From UMGS755 sp045590535 (GTDB taxonomy: Bacteria > Bacillota > Clostridia > UBA1381 > UBA9506), in contig JAZNRE010000009.1 of assembly GCA_045590535.1 (NCBI GenBank), positions 1 to 60,936 on the forward strand: a DNA stretch of 60,936 bases, in the 5' to 3' direction. Every line of letters starts with the position of its first letter. Within the stretch, counting starts at the first letter, position 1. This document shows positions 59,210 to 60,936 of the stretch, piece by piece. The notes below the pieces were generated by a model. The model saw nothing but the letters and a program-made list of their open reading frames with translations. It did not search any database and was not told the origin of the DNA. A program made the translations under genes and the position numbers.

Positions 59210-59359
59210 TTATTCGTTTTCATCATTTTTGTCATCGCTTTCAATCTCGTAGTCATAACCCTTGTAATTTTCGTCAATAAACTCTCCGATTTTGCCCACA
59301 ACAAAATATCCACCTATCATATATGCTAAAACTACAATCAATAAAATAATATCACGCAT
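59210..59359 (-). CDS. 49-residue single-pass membrane peptide in the ktr-kdpDE operon
   Basis: ATG 59359 to TAA 59212-59210. Sequence begins MRDIILLIVVLAYMIGGYFV, one clear membrane helix (about 3-22), then KIGEFIDENYKGYDYE and a very acidic tail ending SDDKNDENE. GGGAGATGAT lies about 10 bases before the start. It is 37 bp after ktrA and 79 bp before kdpD, same strand. I do not recognise a family. Size and topology recall KdpF, the 29-aa accessory subunit of KdpFABC, but there is no clear sequence match. A small subunit or regulator of the Ktr channel or of KdpD is the inference. Confidence 0.68.
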   Translation of the reverse strand: MRDIILLIVVLAYMIGGYFVVGKIGEFIDENYKGYDYEIESDDKNDENE

Positions 59360-59396
59360 ACCATCATCTCCCAACCTGCCTTACGGGATGTTTTTG

Positions 59397-60044
59397 CTAT
59401 ATGTGAAAGCACTTTTGAATATCCTTCAGTTCTCCAAGCACAAGCATTGTTTCATCTGCTTTCAAAACAGTGTCAGGAAGAATTGTGAGACTCATCTTTC
59501 CGTCCTGCTTTATAGCCATAATATTTATCCCGAATTTTTTTCGAATATCAATTTGACCTATTGTTTTTCCAACCCATTCTTCAGGCGTTGTTACCTCAAA
59601 GATTGCAAACCTTTCGTCAATTTCAATAAAGTCAAGAATATGGTCCGCACTGTATCGGATTGCCGCCCAAGAAGCAACCTGCTTTTCGGGGTATATAATC
59701 TGATCCGCACCGTTACGAAGTAAGAATTTAGCATGGGTATCTCTTGACGCTCTTGAAATTACAACCTTTGCTCCAAGCTCTTTAAGAAGCGAGGTGGTTT
59801 CTAGCGAGCTTTGGAAGTTGTTCCCGATAGCAACGATACACAGATCATAATTATTTACTCCAAGTGACCCGAGGAAATCCTCGTTTGTTGAATCACCGAT
59901 TTGCGCATTGGTTACAAAGGGCAATACCGCATCAACCCTGTCTTCCATTTTATCAATCGCCATAACCTCATGATTAAGTTCATTTAATTTTTGAGTCAGG
60001 TGTCTGCCGAAACGCCCAAGCCCTATAAGCAGTACTGATTTCAT
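59397..60044 (-). CDS. ktrA: Potassium channel RCK-type regulatory subunit (KtrA/TrkA)
   Basis: 215 aa: RCK_N with Rossmann GLGRFGRHL (residues 8-16) and the acidic Asp near 31 that binds the ribose, then RCK_C (about 135-215). These rings bind ATP/ADP and often c-di-AMP and gate KtrB. GGAGGA precedes ATG 60044, overlapping the end of ktrB. Gene order ktrB-ktrA is normal. Confidence 0.93.
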   Translation of the reverse strand: MKSVLLIGLGRFGRHLTQKLNELNHEVMAIDKMEDRVDAVLPFVTNAQIGDSTNEDFLGSLGVNNYDLCIVAIGNNFQSSLETTSLLKELGAKVVISRASRDTHAKFLLRNGADQIIYPEKQVASWAAIRYSADHILDFIEIDERFAIFEVTTPEEWVGKTIGQIDIRKKFGINIMAIKQDGKMSLTILPDTVLKADETMLVLGELKDIQKCFHI

Positions 60045-60058
60045 ATTTAACTTCCTCC

Positions 60059-60936
60059 TTAACCGACTGTAATTCTTTCCTGTGGTTTCTTTGATACATT
60101 CTGTTGTTTTCTTGATAATGCTGCAAATATGAGTGTAAGTCCGCCCACTCTGCCAAAGAACATAAGTCCTATTAACACAATCCTCGAAATTGTTCCGACA
60201 TTCGGTGTAATTCCAAGAGTAAGTCCTACAGTTCCTATTGCTGATGCCGATTCAAACAAACAATCCATTAACGGAAGATTTTCTACACCACTTATGATAA
60301 GACCCCCAGTAAGGAACAAGACAAGATACATTAAAAGTATTGCCGCTGCATTTTTAAGTGTTGCATCTGCAATCCTTCTGCCAAAACATTCAACATCATC
60401 TTTCTTTCTGAATACTGATATTGCAGAAAATATAAGCACTGCTGCAGTTGTTGTTTTCATACCGCCTGCAGTTGTGCCGGGCGAACCGCCAATCAGCATC
60501 AGGATAATTGTAATCACTTGCCCGATTCCGCTTATCTTTGTTAGGTCTGCTGTATTAAATCCTGCTGTTCTCGGTGTTACCGACTGAAACAGGGAATTTA
60601 ATATTCTTTCGTTTAGCGGCAATTCATTAAACTCTGCAAAGTAAAAATATACAGCAGGCACAATGATCAAAAAGAGTGTGGCTGATAATACAACCTTTGT
60701 CTGCATACGATATTTCTTTATATGGTGCTTGTTTGTCTTTACATCTTCCCATACAAGAAAACCAATACCACCTATGATGATAAGAAGCATTATGACTGCA
60801 TTTATTAAAGGCTGTGCAGAATATGAAGTAAGTGATGAGAACGGAGCTTTTGTTCCCATCAGGTCAAAACCTGCGTTACAAAACGCTGATACAGAATGGA
60901 ATATGCCGAGCCAAATTCCCTTTATACCAAACTCTC
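60059..60936 (-). CDS. ktrB: Potassium uptake channel subunit KtrB/TrkH, 5' end outside the window
   Basis: Partial: the frame runs open to the right edge, and upstream residues continue GIWLGIFHSVSAFCNAGFDL, so the internal Met at 60859 is not the start. The selectivity-filter loops seen are FCNAGFDL (second), TPRTAGFN (third) and ASAIGTVGLTLG (fourth), each with the key Gly. The first loop is missing with the N-terminus. SxTGxMKTTT-type GGSPGTTAGGMKTTT is the intramembrane gate region. Na- or H-coupled K+ channel of the Ktr/Trk superfamily; pairs with ktrA 14 bp downstream. Confidence 0.92.
   Translation of the reverse strand, partial: EFGIKGIWLGIFHSVSAFCNAGFDLMGTKAPFSSLTSYSAQPLINAVIMLLIIIGGIGFLVWEDVKTNKHHIKKYRMQTKVVLSATLFLIIVPAVYFYFAEFNELPLNERILNSLFQSVTPRTAGFNTADLTKISGIGQVITIILMLIGGSPGTTAGGMKTTTAAVLIFSAISVFRKKDDVECFGRRIADATLKNAAAILLMYLVLFLTGGLIISGVENLPLMDCLFESASAIGTVGLTLGITPNVGTISRIVLIGLMFFGRVGGLTLIFAALSRKQQNVSKKPQERITVG

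Noticed and set aside
56457..60936. A full kdp high-affinity potassium ATPase locus
   Set aside because: kdpD- and kdpE-like genes are present, but no kdpF, kdpA, kdpB or kdpC is in the window; the transporter is Ktr/Trk type.
1..60936. CRISPR array, insertion sequence or prophage
   Set aside because: No regularly spaced direct repeats, transposase, integrase or phage structural genes were seen on either strand.

Overview
The window is a contiguous stretch of a low-to-mid GC chromosome from a spore-forming member of the Clostridia. Evidence for this is the cotJABC coat genes, a SpoIIR homologue, a SleB/CwlJ-type cortex hydrolase, Firmicute-type HprK, strong AGGAGG ribosome-binding sites and many compact intrinsic terminators. 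I see no phage, insertion sequence or CRISPR array. Most of it is core chromosome. The accessory-looking part is roughly 46.7-57 kb (Rieske oxidoreductase, alcohol/aldehyde dehydrogenase operon, ECF sigma cassette), and it leads into the potassium module that runs to the right edge.

Layout. 0-0.4 kb: what looks like the promoter and leader of an rRNA operon running leftward out of the window. 0.4-3.3 kb: tcdA and an orphan topoisomerase IV-type A subunit. 3.4-4.5 kb: cotJABC. 4.7-7 kb: uracil salvage (upp, uraA). 7-10.2 kb: an AraC regulator, rodA, tRNA-Arg(ACG), rdgB. 10.2-14.8 kb: the UPF0210/ACT pair divergent from hprK-PHP-murB. 14.8-19.6 kb: cortex hydrolase, argC-argB with an ArgR-type box, spoIIR, and a DUF3006/metallo-beta-lactamase pair. 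19.8-32.4 kb: the transcription/translation block rpoB-rpoC-L7Ae-like-rpsL-rpsG-fusA-tuf, followed by tRNA-Met. 32.7-36.6 kb: trmO, then asd-dapA-dapB (leftward) behind a clear lysine riboswitch with its terminator. 36.7-46.7 kb: a Cys-rich unknown protein with a sporulation-like promoter, nagB, a coupled M20 peptidase/CapA pair divergent from a LysR regulator, aspA, a DUF6512-like membrane protein, pgi and an AraC regulator. 46.7-50.8 kb: FAD/Rieske oxidoreductase, Na/Pi cotransporter and a second manganese catalase. 50.8-55 kb: an ADH-DegV-ALDH operon with its TetR regulator; identical 15-bp palindromes sit in front of both transcription units. 55-56.3 kb: ECF sigma and anti-sigma. 56.4-60.9 kb: ktrB-ktrA-(49-aa membrane peptide)-kdpD-kdpE, cut by the right edge inside ktrB.

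How it works together. The riboswitch ties diaminopimelate/lysine synthesis (wall and spore cortex precursors) to lysine. Around it lie further wall and spore functions (murB, rodA, cortex hydrolase, SpoIIR, coat catalase). The potassium block appears to join a Ktr channel to a KdpDE-like two-component system without kdpFABC. The ADH-DegV-ALDH operon suggests conversion of a long-chain alcohol or aldehyde to a fatty acid that is handed to a FakB-type carrier. Best candidates for something undescribed: the 49-aa peptide in the ktr-kdpDE operon, the TetR-controlled ADH-DegV-ALDH module, the small ORF/hairpin leader of rpoB, and the Cys-rich putative spore protein.
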